From the NCBI GenBank assembly GCA_050296515.1, contig JBNKRJ010000037.1:1-64000 (forward strand): DNA of 64,000 nucleotides, written 5' to 3'. Every line of letters starts with the position of its first letter. The first letter of the stretch is position 1. Shown here piece after piece: positions 62,901 through 64,000 of the stretch. Below the pieces are notes generated by a model that saw only the letters and a list, made by a program, of their open reading frames with translations, did no database searches and was not told the DNA's origin. Source of the DNA: NBLH01 sp050296515 (GTDB taxonomy: Bacteria; Bacteroidota; Bacteroidia; Bacteroidales; NBLH01). A program made the position numbers and the translations under genes.

Positions 62901-64000
62901 TAGACGAAGAAAATTCTCAAAATGAAATCTTGAGTAATAATTGGCTATTGGAAGAATACAGAAAAAACCTTCAATTATTATGTACCGACCTGACAAAAAT
63001 AAATGCAAATAAAGTTGTTGGGAGGAAGCGCAGAAACAAGAAGTTTTATCAAAATCTGAAAGAAGAAATTCTTTCATTACCAGAGAGTTGGCTGCAGAAT
63101 AAAGTGCTTTATTCGAATCTTATTAAACTAGATTTACAAGTGTTTTCGTTACAGTTTAGGTTCGAAGAACAGCTAAAAGGTTTTATTCTTAACCTAAATC
63201 AAAAAATAGAATCGGGATTATTGCTGAAAATTAGAAATTTTGTTGCTGAAATTAAGTCGGTTACTTCTCCGAAAGAGTTGCCTGAACTACAGCTGGAAAG
63301 TAATTTCTTACAGCAAAGCGAATTTTTGGATTTCCTGCATAAGGGTATTGATGGTGTGGCCGAATCTGTGCCAGATAAAATAAAAGTAATCGATTTGGGA
63401 ACAGCCACAGATAGTGAGGATATCGGGCCTCAATTATTATCGAATGAAATTCCTTTAAAACGAGTAGTTAAACACTTTATTAATTTTTTACTTGGAAGTC
63501 TGATTGAAGTTGAGTTAAAATCGCTTTCGGAAGAACTTAAAAGAATTGTTTTTCAGCTAAAAGATTATCTGAGTTACATGCATTTTGAGCTCGAGAACAT
63601 TGACAATGTTTCTGAAAATGAGGCGGAAAAAGTACAGGAGATAATTGAGGAAGCAATAAATGAAATTAACAGGGACGAAGAACAGGCAAAAAAAATCAGA
63701 GACAATTTTGAAGGGGATATAAAAACCAGCACAAGCAGGGCATTTGAGGCACTTTCTCCACATAGAATAGCGAAAAGTAGCAAAGAAATTTCTCAAACCT
63801 TTAAGGAAATTCAACAGAAAAAAAGTTCAGGGCCTTTAGATAAGGCTGTTGATGAAATTCGTACAGGGTTTAAATCATTTGTTACCAGGCTGCTTTATTC
63901 CAGAAGCGAAGGGGTTCTACTCGCTCGTGAGCTGAGTGGTAATAGCAACCAGCGAACAATTTCTGAACAAGTACTTGATTTATTGGATGAAATTAATCCT
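59972..64000 (+). CDS. SLC12-type (APC superfamily) permease with a very long C-terminal region, partial
   Basis: The frame from TTG 59972 stays open to the end of the window (1343 codons), so the end is missing. Residues about 1-430 are membrane helices of the cation-chloride/amino-acid permease type: TPSILTILGVIMYMRLP, GGTYYMISRSLGLPIGG, GIFFPAVTGFEAGVSMSGDL, LGAPRILQATAMDKITP. A cytoplasmic part with LMFSGEQENRPHLVEFG resembles the SLC12 C-terminal domain. The region from about 740 on is a charged helical/coiled stretch of at least 600 residues, not part of the known family. Such a fusion may be a regulatory scaffold. Confidence 0.75.
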   Translation, partial: MTQSNKFGTFKGVFTPSILTILGVIMYMRLPMIVGEAGLFATIGIIVIAHIISASTSLSVSSIATDKKVKAGGTYYMISRSLGLPIGGTLGLALFVGLSFSVSLYLIGFAESFLGYWGYEININNIRLAGSAILLLVTIITFISTSLALKTQYFIMAAIVLSLLSIFLGQHEFIPDKPLLTSTPSAVPLMVLFGIFFPAVTGFEAGVSMSGDLKDPKKSIPLGAMSAVLVGFVVYIFLAFFFSYTVDAETLANDPQVLMKIAYLPELVLAGIWGATLSSALGSILGAPRILQATAMDKITPKIFAKGTGKTNEPRNALILTFLIAEGGILIGELDVIARVVSVFFITTYGFLNLSAAFERMTSADFRPTFKPPAWISLIGAIACFIVMIQLDFVAMIGASAILLVLYLYLKRKELELRSGDAWGSIWASLVKKGLKRLNKETIETRNWRPNVLMFSGEQENRPHLVEFGKDLTARLGMLTGFEMQVSNENLLLRKKRFKTEDFFMNVHTCRDVYSGMDEVVRVYGFSGVEPNSVLMGWNQNPNHRQKFIEFIRKLGKNNLNALFINYKSDRSFGDYRTIDVWWSGWGNNLSFGITILRHLTSSPNWKDARIRLLAVTNESGMNEKLYNMINKIVEDFRLTMEVKVVDNSVDKLSVNEIIWRESVNTCLTILGISAKKQEQIEKTYEFTNKTVEKLGTTLLVCASDDFEEYNLVAETQPGKKLPSIQEKLELPELKYTDYQVVNDEIKRIDGERLSKLDRMFEKAFRPYFSASKDIVEELNNLAQKVLNTLAKIENQDNKHRKNKIWARAKNDFYFQLAGIINEYSDKELKKVETQLSEGIDWYIAEVEKEVDSVNKKLEVKFARSEFKIKKTDRLGLKVLKLRKRWSSPFSKKAISLKHNYRKILTFYLKENAFRQLNEFLIRFNQLGQGFIASIRDAVLLVENELEGLQKSILTPEFPSEKLDALRQAVIVRLGELDEENSQNEILSNNWLLEEYRKNLQLLCTDLTKINANKVVGRKRRNKKFYQNLKEEILSLPESWLQNKVLYSNLIKLDLQVFSLQFRFEEQLKGFILNLNQKIESGLLLKIRNFVAEIKSVTSPKELPELQLESNFLQQSEFLDFLHKGIDGVAESVPDKIKVIDLGTATDSEDIGPQLLSNEIPLKRVVKHFINFLLGSLIEVELKSLSEELKRIVFQLKDYLSYMHFELENIDNVSENEAEKVQEIIEEAINEINRDEEQAKKIRDNFEGDIKTSTSRAFEALSPHRIAKSSKEISQTFKEIQQKKSSGPLDKAVDEIRTGFKSFVTRLLYSRSEGVLLARELSGNSNQRTISEQVLDLLDEINP

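Overview
The window is from a Bacteroidota chromosome. The evidence is AT-rich DNA, promoters of the TTTG / TAnnTTTG type, a type IX secretion sorting domain, RHS proteins with the Bacteroidota DUF6443 module, a DUF2723 membrane protein, a small GG-leader peptide and an AsmA-like protein. A marine or anaerobic Marinilabiliales-type organism would fit, but the genus cannot be fixed from the sequence.

Layout. 0.1-2.7 kb: a decayed IS1380-type transposase with a decayed IS66 element inserted at its end (perfect 8-bp target duplication). 2.9-15.1 kb: housekeeping genes: WecB epimerase and a glycosyltransferase, a 2[4Fe-4S] ferredoxin, an M24 aminopeptidase, a two-domain GGCT-like protein, a SpoIIE phosphatase, an SH3 protein, ComF, a biotinyl-domain protein, a DUF2723 protein and tRNA-Gln. 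15.2-22.0 kb: an accessory region with a split LanB plus LanC lanthipeptide operon, two toxin-antitoxin pairs (one toxin broken by a nonsense codon) and dispersed hairpin repeats. 22.0-23.4 kb: an orphan RHS toxin tip with an HExxH motif and a candidate lipoprotein immunity gene.

23.5-36.4 kb: a mobile element with two tyrosine recombinases (one with altered catalytic residues), an AAA-type ATPase, a Toprim-like protein, a serine recombinase, a 1.1-kb non-coding control region with TTAGATC repeats and duplicated terminators, and a protein with family-A polymerase-like palm motifs. Its cargo is defensive: a Shedu nuclease (SduA), an orphan toxin with an Imm26-like partner, and a retron (strong promoter, structured RNA region, small ORF, XRE protein, reverse transcriptase). 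The element lies between the main RHS gene and the orphan RHS tip, which suggests it interrupted a polymorphic-toxin array.

36.4-48.6 kb: a minus-strand operon of a T9SS-sorted protein, two large RHS proteins and a TPR lipoprotein. 49.0-54.0 kb: a plus-strand module of a sigma-like factor, an anti-sigma-like membrane protein, an exported TPR-CHAT protease-like protein and a 66-residue GG-leader peptide; it is the most attractive candidate for an undescribed system. 54.5-64 kb: GlgB branching enzyme, an AsmA-like protein and an SLC12-type permease with a very long C-terminal region that runs off the window.
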